27,763 bases of DNA from an uncultured Bacteroidales bacterium (lineage in GTDB: Bacteria > Bacteroidota > Bacteroidia > Bacteroidales > UBA932), in assembly GCA_900322025.1 (NCBI GenBank), contig ONYJ01000005.1:1-27763 (forward strand), given 5' to 3'. Numbering within the stretch: the stretch's first letter is position 1; every line of letters starts with the position of its first letter. The notes under the pieces are model-generated. The model saw only the letters and a program-made list of their open reading frames with translations, had not been told where the DNA came from and made no database searches. Below, piece by piece: positions 17,129 to 25,297 of the stretch. The translations under genes and the position numbers were made by a program.

Positions 17129-18226
17129 TTATTCCTCTGCTATATCAAAATCCGCCGCCTTTTTAGCTCCGCCTTCTTCTTGCCCTACTATCTGAACTGT
17201 CATAGGGTTAGAATGTATCTGCCTGAATTGTTCTCTGCTGCGATAAATATCTATTGCCAAGTATATTGCAGAAAGCATGGAGCGAGGATTTGCCTTATTC
17301 TGACCTGCTATGTCAAAGGCTGTTCCATGGTCTGGCGATGTTCTTACAACCGGCAAACCTGCAGTATAGTTTACTCCTGTATCAAAAGACAGGGTCTTAA
17401 ATGGTATCAGCCCTTGATCGTGATACATGGTGAGAACCGCATCGTATTTGTTCTGTAGGGTTGCGGCAAAAAAGCCATCCGGTGGAAAAGGTCCAAAAGC
17501 ATCTATTCCCATGGCATTAGCCTCCCTTATGGCAGGTATGATTATATTCTGCTCTTCTTCTCCCAGTAAGCCGCGATCTCCAGCATGAGGATTCAGACCA
17601 AGCACGGCTATTTTAGGCCTTTCTATGTAGAAGTCTTGCTTTAAGGAATCGTTCATTAGTTTTAGTTTACTCATTATCACCTCTTTATCTATTGAAGATG
17701 ATACTTCTTTGAGAGGTATATGCATTGTTACCACACCCACTCTGAGAGATTCGGAACACATAAACATCAAACCGTCTTCTGCACCAAATGTTTCTATAAG
17801 ATAACCGGTGTGTCCTGCATATTTGAAATGCTCCAACGTAACTCCTTTCTTGCTGAATGGGGCAGTAACTATTACATCTATATAACCGGCTTTAGCCTCT
17901 TCCACAGCCTTTTCCAAAGATGCAATGGCAGCTTTAGCACTTTCGTGAGTAAGTTTACCGGGGTCTATAAGTAAATCGTCTCCCACACAATTAACTATGT
18001 TCACCCTCTTAGGATGAGCATCTTTTGCAGAGGAAACAAGATTAGTGTTTATGTTTTCCGTATCTGGTATTTGCTTGCGATAAAATCCAAAAGCTTTGGA
18101 AGAGCCATAAACTACCGGGGTAAACATATCCAATACACTGGCATTAGACAGAGCCTTGATAATTACCTCATAGCCTATACCGTTGCTGTCGCCCTGCGTA
18201 ATTCCTATAACAAGTTTCTGTTTCAT
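17129..18226 (-). CDS. pdxA: 4-hydroxythreonine-4-phosphate dehydrogenase
   Basis: This 365-residue enzyme oxidises 4-phosphohydroxy-L-threonine in the DXP-dependent route to pyridoxal phosphate. It begins KLVIGITQGDSNGIG and has the family's three metal-binding histidine segments: MHIPLKEVS, LNPHAGDRG and YHDQGLIPFK. These are followed by the substrate/nucleotide segment RTSPDHGTAFDIAG. The start is set at the ATG 18224-18226; the frame opens two codons earlier at a TTG, which is less likely. It is the first gene of the long minus-strand series and shares a 106-base intergenic region with the divergent recG. No convincing TAnnTTTG box was found for its own promoter. Confidence 0.93.
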   Translation of the reverse strand: MKQKLVIGITQGDSNGIGYEVIIKALSNASVLDMFTPVVYGSSKAFGFYRKQIPDTENINTNLVSSAKDAHPKRVNIVNCVGDDLLIDPGKLTHESAKAAIASLEKAVEEAKAGYIDVIVTAPFSKKGVTLEHFKYAGHTGYLIETFGAEDGLMFMCSESLRVGVVTMHIPLKEVSSSIDKEVIMSKLKLMNDSLKQDFYIERPKIAVLGLNPHAGDRGLLGEEEQNIIIPAIREANAMGIDAFGPFPPDGFFAATLQNKYDAVLTMYHDQGLIPFKTLSFDTGVNYTAGLPVVRTSPDHGTAFDIAGQNKANPRSMLSAIYLAIDIYRSREQFRQIHSNPMTVQIVGQEEGGAKKAADFDIAEE

Positions 18227-18299
18227 AATCAAATAAAAATGGTACTAAAAACTTAAAGTTGCAATTTACAAAAAATCTCCAACACTACCTCCATTTCAC

Positions 18300-18307
18300 T
18301 ATATTTG
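18300..18307 (+). promoter_or_regulatory. Putative -7 box of recG
   Basis: TATATTTG matches the Bacteroidetes -7 consensus TAnnTTTG exactly and ends 25 bases before the recG ATG. No -33 TTTG lies at the usual 19-21 base spacing. It sits in the recG/pdxA divergent region. Confidence 0.5.
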
Positions 18308-18332
18308 CATTGCATACAGCAGTAGAGAATAT

Positions 18333-20513
18333 ATGGCAGATATATTAGATACTGAAATCAAATATCTTACTGGTATAGGGCCTAAACGGGCGGAAACTCT
18401 TGCCAAAGAAATAAATGTGCATAGCTTTAGAGATATGCTCTACTACTTTCCTTTTCGCTGGATAGATAAAAGCAGAGTTTACCCCATAAGCAGCATTGCT
18501 TCAGAACAAATATTTGATGGAGAAGAAGCTCCCGGCCCAACTTCGTCCTATGTACAAATCAGAGGTATTGTTACCCATAAAGAAGCCGCAGGGTTTATAA
18601 ACGGGCGCCCTGTTAAGGGCAAGAGCCGGTTAATCATTACCCTAAAAGATGCAACCGGCACTATAGATTTAGTTTTTTTCAGCGGACTAAAGTGGATTAG
18701 CGAAAAACTTCGGCAAGGAGAAGAATACATCGCCTTTGGCCGACCTACCATGTTCAACAACCAGATAAACATGGTACATCCAGAAATCTACAGCCCTTCC
18801 GAAGCACTGAACTACGGCACAGGTTCCATGGCCGGCATATATTCCATTACAGAAAAAATGAAAAACGGTGGCTTTGGAATTAAAACCATAATGAAAATCC
18901 AAAGCCTACTGTTAGATAAAGTACAAGACCACATAAAGGAAACCCTGCCTGATGATATACTGAATACCTATAAGTTATGCCCACTTGCACAAGCGCTGAG
19001 GAATATACACTTTCCTGTAGGACAAAAAGAATTAGAAGCCGCACAAAGGAGGCTGAAATTTGAAGAATTGTTTTACCTGCAGTTAAGTCTTCTAAAGCAA
19101 AAAAATGCCAGGTTGGCAAAAGGTTCCGGCATAATGATGCTTAATGTAGGAGAAAAGTTTAATGCCTGCTATCATACTCTGCCTTATTCCCTTACAAATG
19201 CACAAAAGAGGGTGATAAGAGAGATGAGAGAAGATATGCGAAGCGGTAAGCAGATGAACCGATTACTGCAAGGCGATGTGGGCAGTGGTAAAACTCTCGT
19301 AGCCGTGTTACTATCTCTTATTGCCGTAGATAACGGCTATCAGGCATGCATCATGGCTCCAACAGAAGTACTTGCCAATCAACATCTAACAAGTATCACA
19401 AAATTCTTAAAAGCCACAAATGTAAAAGTAGCTCTGCTTACAGGGAGTACAAAAGCCAAAGAAAGAAAACAAATATTAGGTAGCTTAGAGGAAGGTTCTA
19501 TTGATATAATTGTAGGAACCCATGCCCTACTGGAGCCAAGAGTAAAGTTTCGTGCTTTAGGTTTGGCTATAATAGATGAGCAACACCGTTTTGGAGTAGA
19601 TCAACGCTCTAAACTATGGAGCAAAAACAACAACACACAAACTTCCCTCGCTCCCCATGTTATGGTAATGACAGCCACTCCAATACCACGCACCTTAGCC
19701 ATGACTCTCTACGGCGATTTGGATGTCAGTATAATAGATGAACTTCCGCCAGGACGCACTCCTGTAGTTACAAAACATGCTTGGGAGAGCGAAAGACAAC
19801 AGGTATTCAACTTTATGCGGCAACAGATAGACAGCGGCAGACAGGTTTTTGTTGTGTATCCGCTCATAAAAGAAAGTGAAAAGATGGACTACGAAAATCT
19901 CGAGGCCGGCTACATGCGTATTGTAGAAGAATTCAAAGCACCTCAATATATAACGGCAGTGGTTCATGGCAAGCTCAAACCAGAAGATAAGGATATTGAT
20001 ATGCAATTATTTGCTTCCGGCAAGGCAGATATTTTAGTAGCCACCAGCGTAATAGAAGTTGGAGTAGATGTACCTAATGCCAGCATTATGGTAATAGAAA
20101 GCGCAGAAAGGTTTGGTCTTAGCCAGTTACATCAATTAAGAGGGAGAGTGGGCAGGGGGGCAAACAAGTCTTTCTGCATTCTAATGAGCGGCTACAAACT
20201 CAGTAAAGAGAGCAAGAAAAGATTAGAACTAATGTGCTCTACTACAGATGGTTTTCTCCTCGCCGAAGAAGATATGAAAATGCGGGGACCCGGAGACATA
20301 GAAGGCACTTCTCAGAGTGGACTGGCCATAGACCTTCATATAGCCTCGCTTTCCAGAGACGGAGTTTTCCTCCAACAAGCCCGACTCGCTGCAGAAGCAG
20401 TACTCAACCAAGACCCGCTACTAATATCTGCTAAAAATAAGATACTTACAGACAGGCTCAGGCAACTAAGGCACGATGGCAAAGACATTAAAGACTATTC
20501 AGCAATATCGTGA
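18333..20513 (+). CDS. recG: ATP-dependent DNA helicase RecG
   Basis: This 726-residue helicase remodels stalled replication forks and Holliday junctions. The N-terminal part carries the helix-hairpin-like GIGPKRAETLAKE (14-26) and the OB-fold wedge domain (about 70-155). Helicase motifs follow: Walker A GDVGSGKT (314-321), DEQH (415-418), TATPIPRTL (447-455), VATSVIEVGVDVP (569-581) and RGRVGRG (603-609), then the RecG-specific RGPGDIEGTSQSG (651-663). Length and domain order are normal. It is divergent from pdxA and ends 61 bases before the alarmone synthetase gene, which has its own promoter-like box. Confidence 0.96.
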   Translation: MADILDTEIKYLTGIGPKRAETLAKEINVHSFRDMLYYFPFRWIDKSRVYPISSIASEQIFDGEEAPGPTSSYVQIRGIVTHKEAAGFINGRPVKGKSRLIITLKDATGTIDLVFFSGLKWISEKLRQGEEYIAFGRPTMFNNQINMVHPEIYSPSEALNYGTGSMAGIYSITEKMKNGGFGIKTIMKIQSLLLDKVQDHIKETLPDDILNTYKLCPLAQALRNIHFPVGQKELEAAQRRLKFEELFYLQLSLLKQKNARLAKGSGIMMLNVGEKFNACYHTLPYSLTNAQKRVIREMREDMRSGKQMNRLLQGDVGSGKTLVAVLLSLIAVDNGYQACIMAPTEVLANQHLTSITKFLKATNVKVALLTGSTKAKERKQILGSLEEGSIDIIVGTHALLEPRVKFRALGLAIIDEQHRFGVDQRSKLWSKNNNTQTSLAPHVMVMTATPIPRTLAMTLYGDLDVSIIDELPPGRTPVVTKHAWESERQQVFNFMRQQIDSGRQVFVVYPLIKESEKMDYENLEAGYMRIVEEFKAPQYITAVVHGKLKPEDKDIDMQLFASGKADILVATSVIEVGVDVPNASIMVIESAERFGLSQLHQLRGRVGRGANKSFCILMSGYKLSKESKKRLELMCSTTDGFLLAEEDMKMRGPGDIEGTSQSGLAIDLHIASLSRDGVFLQQARLAAEAVLNQDPLLISAKNKILTDRLRQLRHDGKDIKDYSAIS

Positions 20514-20541
20514 AAGTGAACAGTCAATCACAGTTTTTTCG

Positions 20542-20549
20542 TATATTTG
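20542..20549 (+). promoter_or_regulatory. Putative -7 box of the alarmone/signalling cluster
   Basis: TATATTTG is identical to the box before recG and ends 25 bases before the synthetase ATG, the same spacing as at recG. A six-T run lies just upstream at 20534-20539. No -33 TTTG is seen. It suggests the cluster from 20575 has its own start site. Confidence 0.5.
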
Positions 20550-20574
20550 TTAAAACTGATTATCTACATAAGCC

Positions 20575-21639
20575 ATGACCTCCACAAGACATCTTCCTCC
20601 GCACTGTAATGCCATTATGCAGGAATATTACGACAATCTGCCCATATTCAATCGGGCTAAAGAAGGGCTGCAACAGATTATACAAACAACTCTTAAGGAG
20701 GCCGGAGTTCGCACCGCTGTAATAGAATCGCGGATAAAAACAGAAGATTCCCTTGCCGGAAAGTTGGAACTTAAAGGCAATAAGTATAAGTCGCTCAGCG
20801 ATATTACCGATATAATAGGCCTCAGGGTTATTACCTTTTTTACAGACGATGTAGATAAAGTGGCTACTGCCATAGAAAAACTCTTTGTTATAGACTGGGA
20901 AAATTCTGTAGATAAAAGAAAAATACACGAGATAGACAGCTTTGGCTACCTTTCTCTACACTACATCTGTTCGCACGAAACACTCCCGTTCCGATTTGAA
21001 ATACAGCTCCGTACCATACTACAGCATGCCTGGGCCAATATGGATCACGATACTGGCTACAAATCCGGAGTAGAAATTCCCCGACAGTATAGGAGGGCTA
21101 TGAGCAGACTGGCTGGTATGCTGGAGCTTATAGACGATGAATTCAGCAAAATAAGATCTGAACTAACAGACTATCGCAGACAAGTACAACAACTCGTGGC
21201 ATCTGGCAACCTTTCAGAAGTGCCACTGGATGGAGACTCTTTCAGAAGCTATCTCGGCCTCAATCCTTTTAACAGACTCAACAGAAAAATAGCTTCCGTA
21301 AATCAAGCAGAAATTCAAGAGGTATCGCTCATGCCGTATATGAGCATATTCAAATGGTTAGGTTGCAATACTCTCGGCGATATAGATAAATTTATCTCTA
21401 AGTATTCAGAAGGAGCCTACCAAATTGCATGCTATCAGATAGGATTAACTGATTTAGATATCATCTCCTCATCCATAGGACCCCAGAATCTATGTATAGC
21501 ATATATTTTGAAGGGCGGAGGCGGCAAAGCAGGCATATGCCATCTATTCAATTTATTGAACGGGACTTCTGAGGGGAGCGAGACCATGTCTCAACTAATT
21601 GTAGAACAGGCAAAAGACTTGCCTTTTATGAATCAATAA
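20575..21639 (+). CDS. Small alarmone ((p)ppGpp) synthetase with C-terminal extension
   Basis: This 354-residue protein contains a stand-alone RelA/SpoT synthetase domain (residues about 15-205), without the HD, TGS or ACT domains of long Rel proteins. Motifs: SRIKTEDSLAGKL (52-64), SDITDIIGLRV (75-85) with the probable catalytic D79, FGYLSLHY (123-130), and FEIQLRTILQHAWANMDH (141-158) with E142 as the second catalytic acid. The set is complete, so pyrophosphate transfer from ATP to GDP or GTP is expected. About 140 residues follow the domain (from near 215) that I cannot assign. The gene starts 61 bases after recG and ends 2 bases before an HD hydrolase. A toxic (toxSAS) or non-guanosine substrate specificity cannot be excluded from sequence. 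Confidence 0.85.
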   Translation: MTSTRHLPPHCNAIMQEYYDNLPIFNRAKEGLQQIIQTTLKEAGVRTAVIESRIKTEDSLAGKLELKGNKYKSLSDITDIIGLRVITFFTDDVDKVATAIEKLFVIDWENSVDKRKIHEIDSFGYLSLHYICSHETLPFRFEIQLRTILQHAWANMDHDTGYKSGVEIPRQYRRAMSRLAGMLELIDDEFSKIRSELTDYRRQVQQLVASGNLSEVPLDGDSFRSYLGLNPFNRLNRKIASVNQAEIQEVSLMPYMSIFKWLGCNTLGDIDKFISKYSEGAYQIACYQIGLTDLDIISSSIGPQNLCIAYILKGGGGKAGICHLFNLLNGTSEGSETMSQLIVEQAKDLPFMNQ

Positions 21640-21641
21640 CT

Positions 21642-22220
21642 ATGGCAAATAATCCATTAGACACTCGGATATTAGACAAGGCTATAATATTTGCAGTAAA
21701 ATCTCACGCCGGAACAGAACGTAGAGGCAAAAGTTTTCCGTACATAGTGCACCCTATGGAGGCGGTTGAAATAGTAGCCACAATAACCTCAGACCAAGAG
21801 CTTTTAGCGGCGGCTATTCTACATGATACTGTGGAAGATACAGATATTACCATAGAACAGATACGCACAGAATTCGGAGAACGCATAGCCTCCATAGTAG
21901 CTGCAGAAACAGACAAAAAAGAAAAAGGCAAAAGAGATGATAGCGATTGGAGAAAAAGGAAGCAGGATGCTATCAATCGCATAGCAGCTGCGCCCATAGA
22001 TGTAAAAATAGTAGCTATGGGCGACAAACTCTCCAATATGAGAGCAATTGCCAGAGACTACTCCGTTATGGGCGATAAGCTATGGGAGATATTCCATTCT
22101 AAAGACAAAAAAGACCACGAATGGCATTATCGAGGCCTGGCAGATTCTCTCAAAGAACTCAAAGAGACGTATGCCTACAAAGAATTTGCAAAGCTTATAG
22201 AGCAGGTTTTTGGCAATTAA
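21642..22220 (+). CDS. Single-domain SpoT/MESH1-type HD hydrolase (small alarmone hydrolase)
   Basis: This 192-residue protein is a stand-alone HD-domain hydrolase of the SpoT/MESH1 type, expected to remove pyrophosphate from (p)ppGpp in a metal-dependent reaction. Active-site elements are all visible: H22 in KSHAG, RRGKSFPYIVHP (27-38, with H37), the HD pair H61-D62 followed by E65-D66 in HDTVEDTD, and D128 in MGDKLSNMR. A lysine/arginine-rich segment (about 92-107) lies between the HD motif and D128. It starts 2 bases after the synthetase stop, so the two opposite activities are produced from one message. Other nucleotide pyrophosphohydrolase substrates are possible, since MESH1 also acts on NADPH in animals. 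Confidence 0.85.
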   Translation: MANNPLDTRILDKAIIFAVKSHAGTERRGKSFPYIVHPMEAVEIVATITSDQELLAAAILHDTVEDTDITIEQIRTEFGERIASIVAAETDKKEKGKRDDSDWRKRKQDAINRIAAAPIDVKIVAMGDKLSNMRAIARDYSVMGDKLWEIFHSKDKKDHEWHYRGLADSLKELKETYAYKEFAKLIEQVFGN

Positions 22221-22238
22221 AATCTATTAACTTTCATT

Positions 22239-23069
22239 ATGGAACCTATTAAAATATCTCTCAACGATTACATTCTGACTGGCGGAGGTGCTAATGGAGA
22301 AAGTTACGACCATAAAACAGATCCTACGGTTATGCTCAAACTTTACTTCCCCGGCAAAATCATTCAGCCTCTGGAAGAAATGATGATGGCCCAAAAAGTG
22401 TATTCACTCGGCATACCCACTCCGGAACCGGGAGAATATGTAGTTACGGAGGACGGACGCTATGGAATAAGGTTCCACAAAATTGTAGGTAAGGTCTCTT
22501 TCAGCAGAGCCACTGGAGATAATCCGGAGAAAGTTGGTTTCTATGCATCGGAGTTTGCAAAAATGTGCCTGAACCTACATTCAATGCACATAGACACCAC
22601 TCAATTCGAGAATGTAAAACTAAGATATTTCAAATTTTTGGAAGAAAATCCATTTTTTACAACAGCAGAAAAAGACAGGCTCGCAAAATTTATAGCCGAT
22701 ACTCCAGATGAAGATTCACCGGTTCATGGAGACCTTCAGTACAGCAATGTTATCTTTGCAGGAGACAAGAAGTATTTCATAGACCTTGGAGATTTTGGCT
22801 GGGGCAACCACCTCTTTGATGTTGGCATGGTTTATCTATGCTGCTATTTGAGCGATGAAAAATTTATAAGAGAAACCTATCACATGCCTAAAGCCGTAGC
22901 CATGCAGTTTTGGGACAATTTTGCTCCGGTTTATTTTGGCAACAGCATGTCTTTGAAAGAAATAGAAGATATGATAATGCCCTATGCCGGCTTAAAGACT
23001 CTGCTCGTAGAACGCAATACCAACTGCCCTATGCCGGAATTTAGGGCTGCACTAAAAAGTATATTATGA
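22239..23069 (+). CDS. TIGR02172-like phosphotransferase (APH/choline-kinase fold)
   Basis: This 276-residue protein has a small-molecule kinase fold. K34 in VMLKLY is the likely ATP-binding lysine, HGDLQYSN (163-170) is the Brenner-type catalytic loop with D165 and N170, and IDLGDFGWG (181-189) takes the place of the metal-binding DFG. It resembles the TIGR02172 group of aminoglycoside/choline-kinase-like proteins, whose substrates are unknown. I cannot tell whether it phosphorylates a metabolite or a protein. It starts 18 bases after the hydrolase, and its stop overlaps the next start as ATGA, so it is translationally coupled to the RsbU/RsbW-like sensor protein. That coupling suggests a shared pathway. 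A resistance role seems less likely in this setting. Confidence 0.75.
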   Translation: MEPIKISLNDYILTGGGANGESYDHKTDPTVMLKLYFPGKIIQPLEEMMMAQKVYSLGIPTPEPGEYVVTEDGRYGIRFHKIVGKVSFSRATGDNPEKVGFYASEFAKMCLNLHSMHIDTTQFENVKLRYFKFLEENPFFTTAEKDRLAKFIADTPDEDSPVHGDLQYSNVIFAGDKKYFIDLGDFGWGNHLFDVGMVYLCCYLSDEKFIRETYHMPKAVAMQFWDNFAPVYFGNSMSLKEIEDMIMPYAGLKTLLVERNTNCPMPEFRAALKSIL

Positions 23070-25276
23070 ACATCAAAGAAATGAGAGACAGGGCCATCAA
23101 GAGACGGTCGAGATTGACAGGACTCCTACTCATCTTAATTGCAGTAGGTTTTTTGGAACTTCTCTCGCTGGCGCAGGCTTATTATGCCCAACGCGGCATA
23201 CGCCAAGAAGCTCAGGCTAAAGCCGAAGGGCAACTCAATGCAGCCCACAGTGATATCATGAATATTGTGAATCAGGCAGAGAGTGCAGTAAGAAATAGTG
23301 TATGGATAGCTCAGTGGTGCTTGGATGTGCCAGACAGTCTGCCAAACATCCCAAAACTCCTCGTACATAACAACCCAATAGTAGCAGGCTCTACAATAGC
23401 CATGGTACCCGGTTATTATAAAGACCGTCCGCTATTTGCACCTTATACCGCAATTACTAACGGGGAAATAATAAACAAAAGCTTAGCTACCGCAGAATAT
23501 GACTATCCTTCTCAAGAGTGGTTTACCAAACCTATCGAATTAGATAGAGGTTATTGGTCTGAGCCTTATATAGATAAAGGCGGCGGAGAAATTCTCATGA
23601 CCACCTACTCTTTTCCCATAAAAGACCGTAACGGCAGAATAGCAGCTGTGCTAACAGCAGATCTTGATTTGGGATGGCTCACGGTACTTACGCAAGGAAT
23701 CAAGATTTATCCTCATGCTTTCAGTACAGTAGTAAGCAGGAGCGGCCATATTATGGTAAGTCCGGCAGAGACCCTGATTATGAACAAAACCATAAACGAA
23801 TTTGCTGCATCAAGCAAAGACTCTGCAAGCCTTAACAAACTCAATCGGGCTATGCTCAGCAAAAAGAGCGGTAGCATGTCCATAACCTATGAAGGTATTA
23901 AGAACATGGTCTATTTCAGGCCGATAGAAAGAACAGGGTGGGCTATGAACATCTTTATTCCGGAAAAAGAAATGTTTGCAGGGCTAAAGAGTGTAAACCG
24001 CAAGATACGAGCTCTACAGTTTTTGGGTCTATTGCTTATAGCTCTTATTTTCCATGCAGTAGCCAAGAACCAACTCAAGTTCAAAAGCATTGCCGACAAG
24101 AAAGAAAAAATGGAGAATGAACTTCATATAGCCAGCAGCATACAAATGTCTATGATTCCTAAAATCTTTCCTCCTTTTCCGGAGCGCAAAGATATTGATA
24201 TGGCTGCCACTATAGTTCCTGCAAAGGAAGTAGGCGGAGACCTATACGACTTCTTCATCAGAAACGAAAAACTCTTCTTCTGTATAGGAGATGTGTCTGG
24301 CAAAGGCGTGCCGGCTTCGTTAGTTATGGCCGTTACCCGTAGCTTGTTCAGAAGCTTGGCAAACCACGAAGATAGCCCTAAGGCAATTGTATCGTCTATG
24401 AACGACAGTATGGCAGATATGAACGAAAGCAGTATGTTTGTAACCTTCCTATGCTGTGTTTGGGATTTGCATACAGGCCAACTAAAGTACTGCAACGCAG
24501 GACACAATGCTCCTCTGTTGTTTACCAACAAGATAAGCAGTTTAGATGTGTTGCCAAACTTGCCTTTAGCCGTAATGAAAAATTTTGAATATGTAGAGCA
24601 AGAAGCCATACTACATTACGATGATGCCATTTTCCTCTATACAGACGGAATTACAGAAGCCGAAAACTCAGACAGACAACTATTTGGCATAGAACGATTA
24701 ACCAAAGTATTATCTTGCAGAAAAGGGGCTTTAGAATCTCTACAAAGTGTACAGAATGCCGTTAGCGAATTTGTTGGCAACGCCCCTCAGAACGACGACA
24801 GGACAATGCTCTTTATCCATTTCCTAAGCAACCACAACGAAAAAGAAAACACTAAAACAATTACCATACACAATGATATAAATCAAATTCATGATGTATT
24901 CAATTTTGTAGAATCCATCGCCGAAGAAAAAAAACTTAGTCAAACTTTAGCCTCGAGCATAAATCTTGCTTTAGAGGAAGCTGTTACTAATGTAATACTT
25001 TATGCATACAAACCAGAAGGCAAAAAAGAATGTGAAAAAGATATGCCGATAGACATCATGGCTGTTTTAGGCAACGATGAACTGAATTTCGTTATCACAG
25101 ATTCCGGCATTCCGTTCGACCCTACATCGGCTCCTAAGGCAAACACAAATACCAGTGCAGAAGAGCGAGATATCGGAGGCTTAGGCATACACCTCTTCAT
25201 GACTATTATGGATGAAGTGCGCTATAACAGAATCAATGGCAAGAATGTACTCTCTATGAAGAAAAAAATTGTATAA
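23066..25276 (+). CDS. Membrane sensor with SpoIIE/RsbU phosphatase and RsbW-type HATPase in one chain
   Basis: This 736-residue protein has a membrane segment (about 18-38), an extracytoplasmic region of about 270 residues with Cache-like features (WFTKPIELDRGYWSEPY, VLTADLDLGWL), a second membrane segment (about 317-333) and a short helical linker (340-363), with no HAMP recognised. A SpoIIE/RsbU PP2C domain follows (about 365-585): VGGDLYDFF (389-397), GDVSGKGVPA (408-417), NAGHNAPLL (477-485), YTDGITEAE (525-533) and NDDRTM (576-581). The last 140 residues form an RsbW/SpoIIAB-type HATPase: EEAVTNVILYAY (637-648), DSGIPFDP (679-686) and GGLGIHL (704-710). It should both dephosphorylate and phosphorylate a STAS partner, probably the protein encoded 21 bases downstream. 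The input ligand is unknown. Confidence 0.88.
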   Translation: MNIKEMRDRAIKRRSRLTGLLLILIAVGFLELLSLAQAYYAQRGIRQEAQAKAEGQLNAAHSDIMNIVNQAESAVRNSVWIAQWCLDVPDSLPNIPKLLVHNNPIVAGSTIAMVPGYYKDRPLFAPYTAITNGEIINKSLATAEYDYPSQEWFTKPIELDRGYWSEPYIDKGGGEILMTTYSFPIKDRNGRIAAVLTADLDLGWLTVLTQGIKIYPHAFSTVVSRSGHIMVSPAETLIMNKTINEFAASSKDSASLNKLNRAMLSKKSGSMSITYEGIKNMVYFRPIERTGWAMNIFIPEKEMFAGLKSVNRKIRALQFLGLLLIALIFHAVAKNQLKFKSIADKKEKMENELHIASSIQMSMIPKIFPPFPERKDIDMAATIVPAKEVGGDLYDFFIRNEKLFFCIGDVSGKGVPASLVMAVTRSLFRSLANHEDSPKAIVSSMNDSMADMNESSMFVTFLCCVWDLHTGQLKYCNAGHNAPLLFTNKISSLDVLPNLPLAVMKNFEYVEQEAILHYDDAIFLYTDGITEAENSDRQLFGIERLTKVLSCRKGALESLQSVQNAVSEFVGNAPQNDDRTMLFIHFLSNHNEKENTKTITIHNDINQIHDVFNFVESIAEEKKLSQTLASSINLALEEAVTNVILYAYKPEGKKECEKDMPIDIMAVLGNDELNFVITDSGIPFDPTSAPKANTNTSAEERDIGGLGIHLFMTIMDEVRYNRINGKNVLSMKKKIV

Positions 25277-25297
25277 CTGTAGAAAAACACCATACTA

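Noticed and set aside
20516..20539. GTGA ... TCAC followed by six T as a recG terminator
   Set aside because: The stem is only 4 bp with an 8-base loop, too weak for an intrinsic terminator.
22239..23069. Aminoglycoside resistance gene
   Set aside because: The kinase fold is shared with APH enzymes, but the operon context and the TIGR02172-like sequence point to a native signalling or metabolic role.
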